Assembly: GCA_937944885.1 (NCBI GenBank)
Contig: CALFBB010000020.1
Coordinates: forward strand, 1-64,000
Reading direction: 5' to 3'
DNA from: an uncultured cyanobacterium
GTDB taxonomy: Bacteria; Cyanobacteriota; Cyanobacteriia; Thermostichales; Thermostichaceae
DNA length: 64,000 bases
Shown here: piece by piece, positions 9,235-18,051 of the stretch
How positions within the stretch are numbered: position 1 is the stretch's first letter
Layout of the letters: each line of letters begins with the position of its first letter
Program-made: the position numbers and the translations under genes
Notes under the pieces: model-generated
Seen by the model: the letters and a program-made list of their open reading frames with translations, nothing else
The model's database searches: none
What the model was told of the DNA's origin: nothing

Positions 9235-11154
9235 ATGCCGACTTTGACTCGTTCTCCCTGGACACTGCGAGACAGCGAAAAGCTCTATCGCATCTCAGGT
9301 TGGGGGGATCCCTACTTTCGTATCAACGCCGCCGGTCATGTGGAGGTAACCCCGCAGGGCATGCAGCAGGAGTCAGGTATTGACTTGCACCAATTGGTCA
9401 TGGACTTGGTCGCTCGCGGTCTGCAGTTGCCGCTGCTGATCCGGTTTCCGGAAATTGTGGCGGATCGGATGCGGCGCATTTGTGGCAGCTTTGAGCAGGC
9501 GATTGAGCGCTTGGGTTACCCGAATGTTTATCGCGGGGTTTATCCGGTTAAGGTGAATCAGCAGCGCCACTTGGTTGAGGAAGTGGTGAACCAAGGCCGC
9601 CCCTATCATTTCGGCCTAGAAGCGGGCTCCAAGCCGGAGCTATTGATTGCCTTAGCGCTTCTGGATACCCCTGAGGCGTTGCTGGTGTGCAACGGCTACA
9701 AAGACCGTGACTTTATGGAAACAGCCCTCTTGGCACAGCGGTTGGGGCGCACCCCGATCATTGTCCTGGAGCGGTTGCAGGAGCTGGAATTGGTTCTAGA
9801 AGCTGCCGAGAAACTGGGGATTGACCCAATTTTGGGGGTACGGGCCAAGCTGTCAGCACAAGGGATTGGGCGCTGGGGGAGTTCCGCCGGGGATCGAGCT
9901 AAATTTGGCCTGACAGCTACGGATATTTTGCAGGTGGTGGAGCGGTTGCGGGGAGCCGGTAAGCTGCATTGCCTGCGACTGTTGCACTACCACATCGGTT
10001 CGCAAATCTCAATGGTGAGTGTACATGGGCGGGCGGTACGGGAAGCCAGCCAGATTTACATTGAGCTGGTGAAGCTGGGTGCCCCCATGGGTTACCTGGA
10101 TATTGGGGGTGGGTTGGGCATTGATTACGACGGATCCCAGTCCACCAACCCTTCTTCCCAAAGCTATAGCCTGGAGGACTATGCTGCCACTGTAGTGCAG
10201 ACAGTATTGACTGCCCTTGAGCCGTATGGGATCCAGCCACCCGTTTTGGTAACCGAAAGTGGGCGGGCTTTGATGTCTCATCAGTCGGTCTTGGTCTTTG
10301 ACGTGCAGGATATCAACGCTGCCAGCCCCTACCCAATGCCTACGGAGATCACCTCCGATGCTGAGGTTATCCAAAAGCTAAACCAGCTCTACTCTGAGAT
10401 TCAGCCGGAGACCCTGACTGCCGATTATCGCCGCTGCCAAGAGCTGAAAGAGGCTGCCCTGCGCCAGTTCACAGAGGGATCCCTGAGCTTGCAGGAGCGG
10501 GCTCAAGTGGAGCGGCTGTTTTGGAATTGCTCCGACAAGATTTGCACCTTGGCCTACGAGCAGCACCAGGCAGGGCATCCGGTTTCTGTGGATCTTCTGG
10601 ATCTGGACGAGATGTTAGCTAGCATCTACTACGGCAATTTCTCTTTGTTCCAGTCTTTACCGGATAGCTGGGCTATTGATCAGGTCTTCCCGATCATGCC
10701 GATTCACCGCCTCGATGAAGAACCACGCCAATGGGCTACCTTGGCGGACCTCACCTGCGACAGTGATGGCAAGATCAACCGCTTTTTCGGTGACGATGGA
10801 CAGATTACTTCCGTCTTGCCCCTACACAATCCCGATGGGGAGCCTTACCTATTGGGGGTATTTTTAGGAGGTGCTTACCAAGAGATCTTGGGGGATCTGC
10901 ACAACCTATTTGGGGATACCAACGCTGTCCATATCCGCTCCCGCCCTGGTGGATACCATGTGTCTCAGGTGATTAAAGGGGACACAATCAGCGAGGTACT
11001 CAGTTGGGTGCAGTACAACAGTGAGGATCTGGTGGAAGCCATCCATCATGCCACCGAAGCCGCTTTACAGCAGGGGCAAATCAGCTTGTCGGAGGCACGC
11101 TCTTTGCAGCGGCACTTTGAGGACAACCTGCGGGCTTACACCTACTTGCACTAG
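9235..11154 (+). CDS. speA: Biosynthetic arginine decarboxylase
   Basis: PLP-dependent enzyme converting arginine to agmatine, the entry to putrescine and spermidine in cyanobacteria. From ATG 9235 the protein has 639 residues, the usual SpeA length; GGGGG lies 8 bases upstream, and the longer in-frame start at 9127 adds residues unlike the family. Visible motifs: YPVKVNQQ with the PLP lysine at about residue 106, LLHYHIGSQIS, the glycine-rich GGGLGIDYDGSQS, and the C-terminal block SWAIDQVFPIMPIHRL followed by LTCDSDGKI. The other polyamine genes speD and speE are at 39.4-40.8 kb. Confidence 0.96.
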   Translation: MPTLTRSPWTLRDSEKLYRISGWGDPYFRINAAGHVEVTPQGMQQESGIDLHQLVMDLVARGLQLPLLIRFPEIVADRMRRICGSFEQAIERLGYPNVYRGVYPVKVNQQRHLVEEVVNQGRPYHFGLEAGSKPELLIALALLDTPEALLVCNGYKDRDFMETALLAQRLGRTPIIVLERLQELELVLEAAEKLGIDPILGVRAKLSAQGIGRWGSSAGDRAKFGLTATDILQVVERLRGAGKLHCLRLLHYHIGSQISMVSVHGRAVREASQIYIELVKLGAPMGYLDIGGGLGIDYDGSQSTNPSSQSYSLEDYAATVVQTVLTALEPYGIQPPVLVTESGRALMSHQSVLVFDVQDINAASPYPMPTEITSDAEVIQKLNQLYSEIQPETLTADYRRCQELKEAALRQFTEGSLSLQERAQVERLFWNCSDKICTLAYEQHQAGHPVSVDLLDLDEMLASIYYGNFSLFQSLPDSWAIDQVFPIMPIHRLDEEPRQWATLADLTCDSDGKINRFFGDDGQITSVLPLHNPDGEPYLLGVFLGGAYQEILGDLHNLFGDTNAVHIRSRPGGYHVSQVIKGDTISEVLSWVQYNSEDLVEAIHHATEAALQQGQISLSEARSLQRHFEDNLRAYTYLH

Positions 11155-11598
11155 GGTTCCAGCTTCTGGTCCTAGCTCCTGCACAAAGCTCCTGCACAAG
11201 CAGAGTGACGTCCGCCGAGGCTGATGCTTTACCCTGGCTGCCCCGCAGCTTGCCAAGCACCCTATCTGTGTAACGTCTTCCCGACGCTGACTGCTTAGGC
11301 AGTACGGCACAGGCTTTCTACAGGCTCGCAGTAGCCCCCCATTGCGGGTTACTGGCGTCTCCTTGCAGCAATTGTTTTTTCCTTCCCACCCGCAGTGCCC
11401 ACCTTGGAATACCTTTCCGCTTCAGTACGGCTGCTCAGGATCAGAGATGAATAGGCAAATATCGGCTGTGATTTTGAAGTTGTGTGGATTTTCGGGTAAC
11501 CGAAACCCAGGTTTGAGTTTTCCGAGAACCAATCCAGTGGCTGCATCTAGGGGTTAGGATGGGATCCCAAAGCTAGAGAGTCGGAAACGTGACCCACG
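11155..11598. other. Gene-free region, possible mobile-element relic
   Basis: After speA comes a GC-rich stretch with a short tandem duplication (AGCTCCTGCACAA twice, near 11175-11202), then sequence with TCCCGACGCT near 11279 that also occurs near 18011 in another gene-free stretch. These look like fragments of a decayed repeated element. The last ~150 bp before prfB hold one GGGATCCC. No convincing gene or RNA. Confidence 0.3.
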
Positions 11599-12727
11599 AT
11601 GGAACTGGCTGATCTCAGACGCAACCTGGAATCGCTGACCTTACGCCTGGGCAATGCTCAGGACTATCTTTGACCTGCCCAACCTAGAGCAACAAATTGC
11701 CATCTTGGAGCAGGAGGCCTCCCAGCCGGAGTTTTGGAACGATACGGAGGCGGCCCGCAAACAGATGCAACAACTGAATAGCCTCAAAGCTTCTTGGGAT
11801 CAGGTGCACCGCTGGAAAGACCGCCTTGAGGATGCCGCCAGCGCCCTGGAGCTGCTGCAGGAGGAACCTGACCCGGATCTGTGGGCAGAAACTGAAGCAT
11901 CCCTAGCCAAAATAGAGCAGGAACTCAGCCAATGGGAGCTGCAACAGTTGCTGTCTGGCCCCTATGACAAAAATGGTGCCATCCTCACCATCACAGCAGG
12001 GGCAGGGGGAACCGATGCTCAGGATTGGGCGGAGATGCTCCTGAAGATGTATAGCCGTTGGGCCGAAAACCAAGGGTACAAGGTGAGCCTGTCGGAGTAC
12101 TCCGAGGGTGCGGAGGCCGGGATTAAATCCGCCACCTTGATCATCGAGGGGCCCTATGCCTATGGCTATCTCTCGGCAGAAAAGGGTAACCACCGCATGG
12201 AGCGCATCAGCCCCTTTAATGCCAATGGCAAACGCCAAACCAGTTTTGCCGGGGTTGAAGTTATGCCAATTTTGGAAGCCGAAAATGAGTACGAACTGAG
12301 AATGGAGGATCTGGAGTTTGAAACCTCCCGTTCCGGCGGCGCAGGTGGGCAAAACGTGAACAAGGTGGAAACGGCGGTGCGGGTAATCCACAAACCCACC
12401 GGAATTGCTGTGCGCTGCACGGAGGAACGCTCGCAACTGCAAAACAAGGAGCGGGCCATACAAATCTTGAAGGCAAAACTCATCGAAATTGAGGAGGAAA
12501 AACGCCGCCAAAAATTAGCAGAAATTCGCGGTGGTATTGTTACCCAAGGGTTTGGGGGACGTATCCGCACCTACACGTTTGATCCCTACAAGCTGATCAA
12601 GGATCACCGTACCAATGCCGAAACTTACAATGTCGATGCCTTCATGGCAGGGGAACCCGGTGAGTTGATGCACTTCATTCAGGCTTATCTGCGCCAGGAA
12701 ACCGCCAAGGAGCCTGCCACCGTCTAA
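11599..12727 (+). CDS. prfB: Peptide chain release factor 2, expressed by programmed +1 frameshift
   Basis: RF2 recognises UGA and UAA and releases the nascent chain. Translation starts at ATG 11599 ([13 protein letters not shown]), runs 24 codons to an in-frame TGA at 11671-11673 in the context TAT CTT TGA C, and must shift +1 (CTT T GAC) to read on as [16 protein letters not shown]. This is the classical autoregulatory RF2 frameshift: low RF2 lets the ribosome slip. The full product is 375 residues. It has the RF2-specific SPF tripeptide ([10 protein letters not shown]) and the catalytic GGQ at 249-251 ([10 protein letters not shown]). The usual strong AGGGGG stimulator upstream of CTT is reduced here to CAGGA. 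Confidence 0.95.
11665..11674 (+). promoter_or_regulatory. prfB programmed +1 frameshift site
   Basis: TAT CTT TGA C: slippery CTT followed by TGA (11671-11673) and a 3' C, the known RF2 recoding signal. The bases just before are GCTCAGGAC, so the internal Shine-Dalgarno-like stimulator is weak compared with the E. coli AGGGGG. Confidence 0.9.
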
Positions 12728-12768
12728 ATGGCCGGAAAATGGCCGGAGCTCACCCGATCCCGGTTAGC

Positions 12769-13848
12769 TTAGCTCCAGGTCTGCCAAACCTTTTGCATCA
12801 AGGCCGCTCGCTCGGCCGGGGAGGCGGTTACTAACCGGACGGGATCCCATCCTGAAAAACATTGCCCAACTCCCCAACCCACAGCTCTTGGGTAAGCAGT
12901 TTTGGGTTGCAGGGATCCCGCCCAAACCATACCCTGCCAAGCGCCAATCGGGGTTTCTAAGGCGGAAGAAAACACCACATCCAGCGGAGGGTGCTGCTGC
13001 TCTAGGTAATCTTGCAGAGCCAGACAAGAACCCATCAGGGCCGGTTTCACCACCAGGATCCCTCTCCAACCAGAGCGGTGCAGCTGTTGCAGTTGCTGCA
13101 ACTGGGCTACAGATTCATCCAAAGCAATCGGGGTTTGGTACGTTTGGCTGAGTTGAAACAGGTAGGAATGCTGTGTGGGGGGAAGGGGCTGCTCAATCCA
13201 TTCCACTGTCCCCGGAAGATCTCGGTTGAGGGCATCACAGTTGGCTAGCCATTGTTTAGCCTCCGCCAGCGTTAGCCCTCCATTGGCATCCAGGCGCAGG
13301 CGGGATCCGCGGGGTAGTTGCTCCAACAACAGCTTGATCTCTGCCCATTCTTGTTCGATGGGGGCAACACCGATTTTCCGCTTGTACACCCTGGGGTAGG
13401 GTGGTAGGGAGCCGGCATCTGCTCCCAACAGGTAACAGAAGGAGAGGTGGGAAAGATCGGCGTGAAAGAAGTGGGTCTCTTGGCAGGCTAACCAAGCCGA
13501 TTCCAAACCAAAGCGACAGGCAGATAACTCCTCTGGGATTGCCAATATCTGGGCTTCCGAAATAGAGGAGGTTAGCTGCTGGCAAAACTGCAGGGCTTCT
13601 GCCAACGTTTCGCTGCCGAACCAAGGAATGGGGGCAATTTCTCCGTAGCCGTCGAGGCCGGTGTCGAGGTGGGTCAGACGAATCAGGATCCCTTCCCGTA
13701 CCGACCAAAGGCCGTGGTGGGTGCGCAAAGGTTGCCGAAAAGGGCAGCGGTAGGGGCGAAACTGAAACAGAAACATCCGTTTGTGGGACGGAGTTCCTTC
13801 CCTGCCACCTGAACCTCTTGTTTGCAAATCAGACTTCATACTTTCCAT
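12769..13848 (-). CDS. menC: o-Succinylbenzoate synthase
   Basis: Enolase-superfamily enzyme that dehydrates SHCHC to o-succinylbenzoate in menaquinone/phylloquinone synthesis. The core begins FQFRPYRCPFRQPLRTHHG, typical of cyanobacterial MenC, followed by YGEIAPIPWFGSET, the RLDANGGLTLAEA metal-ligand block, VEWIEQPLPP and IALDESVAQL, with the late lysine in LVVKPALMGS. ATG 13848 has AGAGG five bases upstream but adds about 25 residues to the family N-terminus; ATG 13776 (MFLFQFRPY) is the alternative. It is divergent from the phnE-like gene with less than 50 bp between starts, so promoters overlap. Confidence 0.9.
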   Translation of the reverse strand: MESMKSDLQTRGSGGREGTPSHKRMFLFQFRPYRCPFRQPLRTHHGLWSVREGILIRLTHLDTGLDGYGEIAPIPWFGSETLAEALQFCQQLTSSISEAQILAIPEELSACRFGLESAWLACQETHFFHADLSHLSFCYLLGADAGSLPPYPRVYKRKIGVAPIEQEWAEIKLLLEQLPRGSRLRLDANGGLTLAEAKQWLANCDALNRDLPGTVEWIEQPLPPTQHSYLFQLSQTYQTPIALDESVAQLQQLQQLHRSGWRGILVVKPALMGSCLALQDYLEQQHPPLDVVFSSALETPIGAWQGMVWAGSLQPKTAYPRAVGWGVGQCFSGWDPVRLVTASPAERAALMQKVWQTWS

Positions 13849-13894
13849 CACAACCTCTGGTCAAGATCCTGCTGTGGCTGCCCCAGGCAAATTG

Positions 13895-14776
13895 ATGGCC
13901 AACACCCTAGCAGGATCCCTAGCGGGTGTAGCAAAATGTCCAAGAAGCTTTCCAAACCTTCCTGTGGATATTGCTCTAGATGAAATACGGATCCCGCAGC
14001 CACCGCCACAAGTACGTTGGGCCAGACGGGTATTGGGGATGATTCTACTGACTCTGTTGGTTCTGATGGCCCTGTGTCTGCTTAATATCTCCATCGATTG
14101 GAACCGGGTCGTGAGCGGCGTGCAGCGCAATTTACCCCCTCTGCTGCGAGGGTTCAGTCGGCCATCGGGAGCGGTTTTCAACTTGGCTGTGCAGCGGATG
14201 TTTGAATCCTTTAACATGGCTGTGGTGGGTACCACCATCGGCGGTATTCTCTCCTTTCCGCTTTCATTTTTGGCTGCCAGCAACTTAATGGGATCCCCCT
14301 CTTTAGCTGCTCCTGGCAAAGCTTTTTTAGCTGCAATTCGCACTTTTCCTGAGTTGCTGTTGGGGATTATTTTTGTTTCCTCCTTGGGTCCAGGACAATT
14401 GGCTGGAATCATGGCGGTCGGGATTAACTCCATTGGTTTTTTAGGTAAGGTCTTTGCCGATATTATCGAAGGGATTGATCCGGGGCCAAGTGAAGCACTA
14501 CTGGCAACAGGGGCTTCCCGTCTACATGTTTTTCGCTACGCGGTTATCCCACAGGTCTTACCCGAGTTTCTCTCGACGGTGCTCTATCGTTTTGAGGTGA
14601 ACTTGCGCTCTTCTGCCACCCTGGGTTTGGTAGGAGCAGGCGGCATAGGGGTGCTTTTGGTGCAGCGCATTCAGTTTCGCCGTTGGGAGGAAATCTCGAC
14701 GATTTTGCTGGTCATTGTTGCCTTTGTCATTGTGGTCGATACCTTGAGCAGTTTCTTGCGTAAGAAGTTGGTGTAG
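13895..14776 (+). CDS. phnE: PhnE-like phosphonate/phosphate ABC transporter permease
   Basis: Inner-membrane permease of the phosphonate importer class (PhnE). About 293 residues from ATG 13895; an in-frame extension to 13781 overlaps menC and is unlikely. Features: one membrane helix near residues 48-65 (MILLTLLVLMALCLLNI), the permease core starting around MAVVGTTIGGILSFPLSF, and the coupling EAA loop GASRLHVFRYAVIPQVLPEF followed by the PhnE-typical RSSATLGLVGAGGIGVLL. No ATPase or binding protein sits next to it, so it may be a leftover or pair with components elsewhere. Substrate (phosphonate, phosphite or phosphate) is not determined. Confidence 0.85.
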   Translation: MANTLAGSLAGVAKCPRSFPNLPVDIALDEIRIPQPPPQVRWARRVLGMILLTLLVLMALCLLNISIDWNRVVSGVQRNLPPLLRGFSRPSGAVFNLAVQRMFESFNMAVVGTTIGGILSFPLSFLAASNLMGSPSLAAPGKAFLAAIRTFPELLLGIIFVSSLGPGQLAGIMAVGINSIGFLGKVFADIIEGIDPGPSEALLATGASRLHVFRYAVIPQVLPEFLSTVLYRFEVNLRSSATLGLVGAGGIGVLLVQRIQFRRWEEISTILLVIVAFVIVVDTLSSFLRKKLV

Positions 14777-14780
14777 ATCC

Positions 14781-15247
14781 TTATTTCCGACTATCTGTAC
14801 TTATATTCGGGCTCCTCCTATCACCGAACAAATTAAGGTTTTTTAGGCTTCCATGTAAGCTTGCTAACCTCCCCAAGCTGTAATTTCCACTTGCCCTTGG
14901 CACAGATACGGCTCTGCTAGGATCCCTGAAACTTCCCCTCATCCGACAACAGAATGGGTCCTGCTGGGGGGGTTCTTGCAGAAGCAACTGACTTAACCCG
15001 GGAGCAGGAATTTCCTGGATTTCCAGAGCAATAGCCACTCCCCCTTGGCTCACCCGCACCCTAGCTGGATGAATATCCGCAATTGACCAAAGTCAGTAAC
15101 AGGGGGCTGTTTGGGCTTTTCACAAATTTTCACAGAAATGTGGCGCTGATTTGAGTCAAGTTCCCGTTGAAGGCCAAACCGCACATCAGGGTGCCATTCA
15201 CTGCCAGCTGAACTGAATCTAACCTGACTTTTACTCCCATCACCCAA
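14781..15247 (-). pseudogene. Possible frameshifted remnant of an unidentified gene
   Basis: Reading the minus strand, one frame gives a protein-like stretch LQRELDSNQRHISVKICEK that ends near a stop at about 15050. A second frame picks up immediately as IHPARVRVSQGGVAIALEI and continues through PAPGLSQLLLQEPPQQD. The two join smoothly if a frameshift is assumed near 15060, which suggests a decayed gene. I cannot name the family. If no homologue spans both frames, this is just intergenic DNA. Confidence 0.3.
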
Positions 15248-15290
15248 GCAGCAGACAGGCTATCATGGTCAGGATTATGGAGGAAACCGC

Positions 15291-15413
15291 ATGGATGCAA
15301 AGTTAATTGTGGTGGGAGTTGCGGTTGTGCTCTCTTTAGCAGCTTTTTACTTTGGTACCCGTAACGGCTTCTACAACACCGACAAGTACCATGGTAACGG
15401 TTCCGCCCACTAA
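15291..15413 (+). CDS. 40-residue single-helix membrane protein (possible Psb35-like photosystem II subunit)
   Basis: A small gene with a strong ribosome-binding site, GGAGG at 15279-15283, seven bases before ATG 15291. The product starts MDAKLIVVGVAVVLSLAAF, a single membrane helix, followed by a soluble tail FYNTDKYHGNGSAH. The single helix plus a conserved-looking YHGNG-x-AH tail is reminiscent of the small cyanobacterial protein Psb35, which stabilises the CP47 module, but I am recalling this family rather than aligning it. It lies 21 bp upstream of yraN and may share its transcript. Confidence 0.75.
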   Translation: MDAKLIVVGVAVVLSLAAFYFGTRNGFYNTDKYHGNGSAH

Positions 15414-15434
15414 TGCTGGGCTCTTGGCAACGGT

Positions 15435-15836
15435 GTGGATCCTTTGGCCAAACGAATCTCCCCTCAGCAGACCGGTGATGCTGGCGAGAGCTGGGTGCGG
15501 CAATACCTAGCTCAGCAAGGCTGGCAGATCCTGGCTCAGCGGTGGCGCTGTCGTTGGGGGGAGTTGGATCTGGTGGCTACCAGGGCAGATGTACTGGCGT
15601 TTGTAGAGGTGAAAACCCGCAGCCGCAGGAGCTGGGATGAGAGGGGACTTTTGGCCATTAGCCTCCGCAAGCAGCAACGCTTGATCCGGGCTGCCCAAGC
15701 CTTTTTGAGCCAACACCCTCATCTTTCTGAATGGTCTTGCCGCTTTGATGTTGCTCTGGTGGAAAGTCAAGTATCTGAAGAGGGAACCGACTACACTGTG
15801 GTTGACTATTTGGAAGGAGCTTTTGATCTTTGCTGA
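15435..15836 (+). CDS. YraN family (UPF0102) putative nuclease
   Basis: The 133-residue protein matches the UPF0102/YraN family, a predicted Holliday-junction-resolvase-like nuclease fold. Key pieces are the N-terminal [17 protein letters not shown], the E-L-D motif in [11 protein letters not shown] and FVEVKTRS (E-x-K), which form the catalytic acidic/lysine set of this fold, and a C-terminal [10 protein letters not shown]. Length is typical. Its cellular role is not firmly established in any bacterium. It lies just after the 40-residue membrane-protein gene. Confidence 0.9.
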   Translation: MDPLAKRISPQQTGDAGESWVRQYLAQQGWQILAQRWRCRWGELDLVATRADVLAFVEVKTRSRRSWDERGLLAISLRKQQRLIRAAQAFLSQHPHLSEWSCRFDVALVESQVSEEGTDYTVVDYLEGAFDLC

Positions 15837-15997
15837 GTGTTTTGAGAGCTTCTTGAACAGGTGGGTTCCCTGCTAGCCGCTCCTGACTCTGCAAGGTGGG
15901 GCACACCGCCCTTTGAAATTTGCGCCTCTACCCCCAGAGAAACCTGTCCTCCCCTAACTACAATGATTGGAGTCATTTCCGCCGGAGGTGGAGGGAA

Positions 15998-17770
15998 TTG
16001 GGTCTGCAGCACAAGCAAGCAATCCGCTGGATGGGGGGGGTGCTAACGGGGGTGGTGTTGCTTCTCAGCGGTGCGGCTTACGCCCAGTTGTTCAAGCCGG
16101 GCCATTTCTTGTTTCAGAACCCTGGTTCTTCCTCTCAAAAAAGCCTTCAAGAACCCCCAACTACGGCTAGCCTCAATGCTTTTTGCCAGCAACCACCGGC
16201 AGAGGTAGCTCGCAAAGCACAACGGCGCCAACAGGCCGGCCAATCGGATCAAGCCTGGGCGGAGTACACCCAAATCTTGGCCGACCATCGCGCTGCCTTG
16301 ATCAGCTGCCGTAGCCAACGTTGGCCTCAGATCCAAGCCATTTGGGTCCGCCTTCATCCCTGTGATGCCAATGCAGGTGTGTTGGATCAGGTGTTTGATC
16401 AGGTGGTGAACTTGGGCTATAACCGCGTCTTTATCGAAACCTTCTACGATGGCCGCTCCATTTTGCCTGAGTTGGATTTTCCAGGTGAGACGGGAATAGC
16501 GCCCAGCATTCAACCCAATGCTGATCTCCTGCAGCTGGCCCTGAAGGCAGCGCGGCAGCGGGGGCTATCAGCCTATGCCTGGGTGTTTTCCCTCAACTTG
16601 GGGTATAACTACGGGCAACGGGCGGATCGACAAGCAGTACTGGCCCGCAATGGGCGCGGTATGACCACCGTCTGGGATCCCACCACGGCCAAATTGGAGG
16701 ATCTGGGCAGCCCGGATGAAGTTTTTGTGGATCCTTTTCACCCGCAAGCCCGAGCAGATTTTGCTGCCTTAATCACACGGCTGCTGCGACGACAACCGGA
16801 CGGTGTCCTCTTTGACTACATTCGCTACCCGCGCGGCTCAGGTGGGGCCAGTTTGGCTACTACTGTTAAGGATCTGTGGATCTATGGAGAGGCAGCCCGA
16901 CAAGCCTACCTGGATTTGGCGGAAAATCCGGCGGGTCGGGTGTTGTTGGAACGCTATTTGGCTCAGGGGTATGTAACGGTAAGTGATGTTTTGCAGCTGG
17001 ATGCCCTCTATGGGGAAGAGCCCCGCTGGCGCCGGCCAGGGGACCCCAATCCTAACTGGCAAGGGATCCCATCTCAGGAATCAGCCCTTGCTCTGCAGGG
17101 GTTAAATGGGAGGGCCCCTGCTCAAGCTACGTCGATCAACTTGGTAGATACAGAGGGAGAACCCGACCTAGCACCATCAAGAGATCCCGATCTAGAAGCG
17201 GAGCACGGGGATACACAACCTGAAGATTTAGAAAATTTCCTTGAAGAGGCAGAACCTACCCCCTCCCCCACCCCCACAGCCAACGCAGCAACCCGACAGG
17301 AACGCTGGCAACAGGAGCTTTGGCTGCTCAGCCTTGACTTTGCCCGCCAGGGGGTGCTGGAGTACCTGAATCAGGCGGCTAATCTGGTGCAAGCTCATGG
17401 GATCCCGGCAGGAGCAGTCTTTTTCCCAGATGGCAACCAGCAGGTGGGGGAAGGTTTTGACTCCCGTCTGCAACCCTGGGATCGTTTTAACCCAACGATG
17501 GAATGGCACCCGATGGCCTATGCCAAATGTGAAGATGCCTCTTGTGTGGTGCAGCAAGTGGAGCGGGTCTTGACTGTGGCCTCTCCTAACACATTTGTTT
17601 GTCCGGCCATCGCCGGCTTGTGGGGGCAATCTCAACGCCAACGCCCCCCTCTGGAAGTACAAATAGCAGAATTGGCCCGTCGCTTACCGCAATTGCCTTG
17701 TGTTAGCCACTTTGCCCTCTCCTGGATCGAGCCGGAGCTGGAGCGAAATCGCCGCACCTGTCAGCTGTAG
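15998..17770 (+). CDS. Secreted or anchored family-10-like glycoside hydrolase (GHL10/DUF187 type)
   Basis: About 591 residues from TTG 15998, which has GGAGG upstream; ATG 16031 and a longer TTG at 15920 are alternatives. An N-terminal hydrophobic segment (GGVLTGVVLLLSGAAYAQ) is a signal or anchor. The core has GYNRVFIETFYDGRSILPE, a region with YAWVFSLNLGYNYG, and LFDYIRYPRG, which match the GHL10 barrel of cyanobacterial family 10 glycosylhydrolases. A low-complexity acidic/Pro linker (PTPSPTPT) follows, then a second part of the fold with FNPTMEWHPMAYAK and SWIEPELE. It probably cleaves a cell-wall or extracellular glycan; the substrate is unknown. Confidence 0.8.
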   Translation: MGLQHKQAIRWMGGVLTGVVLLLSGAAYAQLFKPGHFLFQNPGSSSQKSLQEPPTTASLNAFCQQPPAEVARKAQRRQQAGQSDQAWAEYTQILADHRAALISCRSQRWPQIQAIWVRLHPCDANAGVLDQVFDQVVNLGYNRVFIETFYDGRSILPELDFPGETGIAPSIQPNADLLQLALKAARQRGLSAYAWVFSLNLGYNYGQRADRQAVLARNGRGMTTVWDPTTAKLEDLGSPDEVFVDPFHPQARADFAALITRLLRRQPDGVLFDYIRYPRGSGGASLATTVKDLWIYGEAARQAYLDLAENPAGRVLLERYLAQGYVTVSDVLQLDALYGEEPRWRRPGDPNPNWQGIPSQESALALQGLNGRAPAQATSINLVDTEGEPDLAPSRDPDLEAEHGDTQPEDLENFLEEAEPTPSPTPTANAATRQERWQQELWLLSLDFARQGVLEYLNQAANLVQAHGIPAGAVFFPDGNQQVGEGFDSRLQPWDRFNPTMEWHPMAYAKCEDASCVVQQVERVLTVASPNTFVCPAIAGLWGQSQRQRPPLEVQIAELARRLPQLPCVSHFALSWIEPELERNRRTCQL

Positions 17771-18051
17771 CTTGTTTAGCTTGCTACGCAAGGTGCAATT
17801 TCGGGATCCCAAATCTCAGGAGATTCCCAGGATGTGACCTGGAAAGAGGGAGTTGGGCTGTTCCCGCAGTTCAGCAATACTGACCCCCAGCGGGCAAGCG
17901 TTGACCAGGCAGCGGTTTACTTCCCACCCATCAAAGCATCTGCCAGTAGCCAGTTAGTTGTACGGATGCCGCCCCATCTCGAGCCAGCAACTCATTTGTT
18001 AGGGCTTTCATCCCGACGCTAGACAGAGCGCGCGGCTGCCCGCCGACTCAG
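17771..18051. other. Gene-free region, possible mobile-element relic
   Basis: Contains one GGGATCCC near 17802 and, at about 17890-18050, GC-rich non-coding sequence including TCCCGACGCT (18011-18020), also found near 11279. A fragment of an old repeated element is possible. No gene is supported. Confidence 0.25.
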
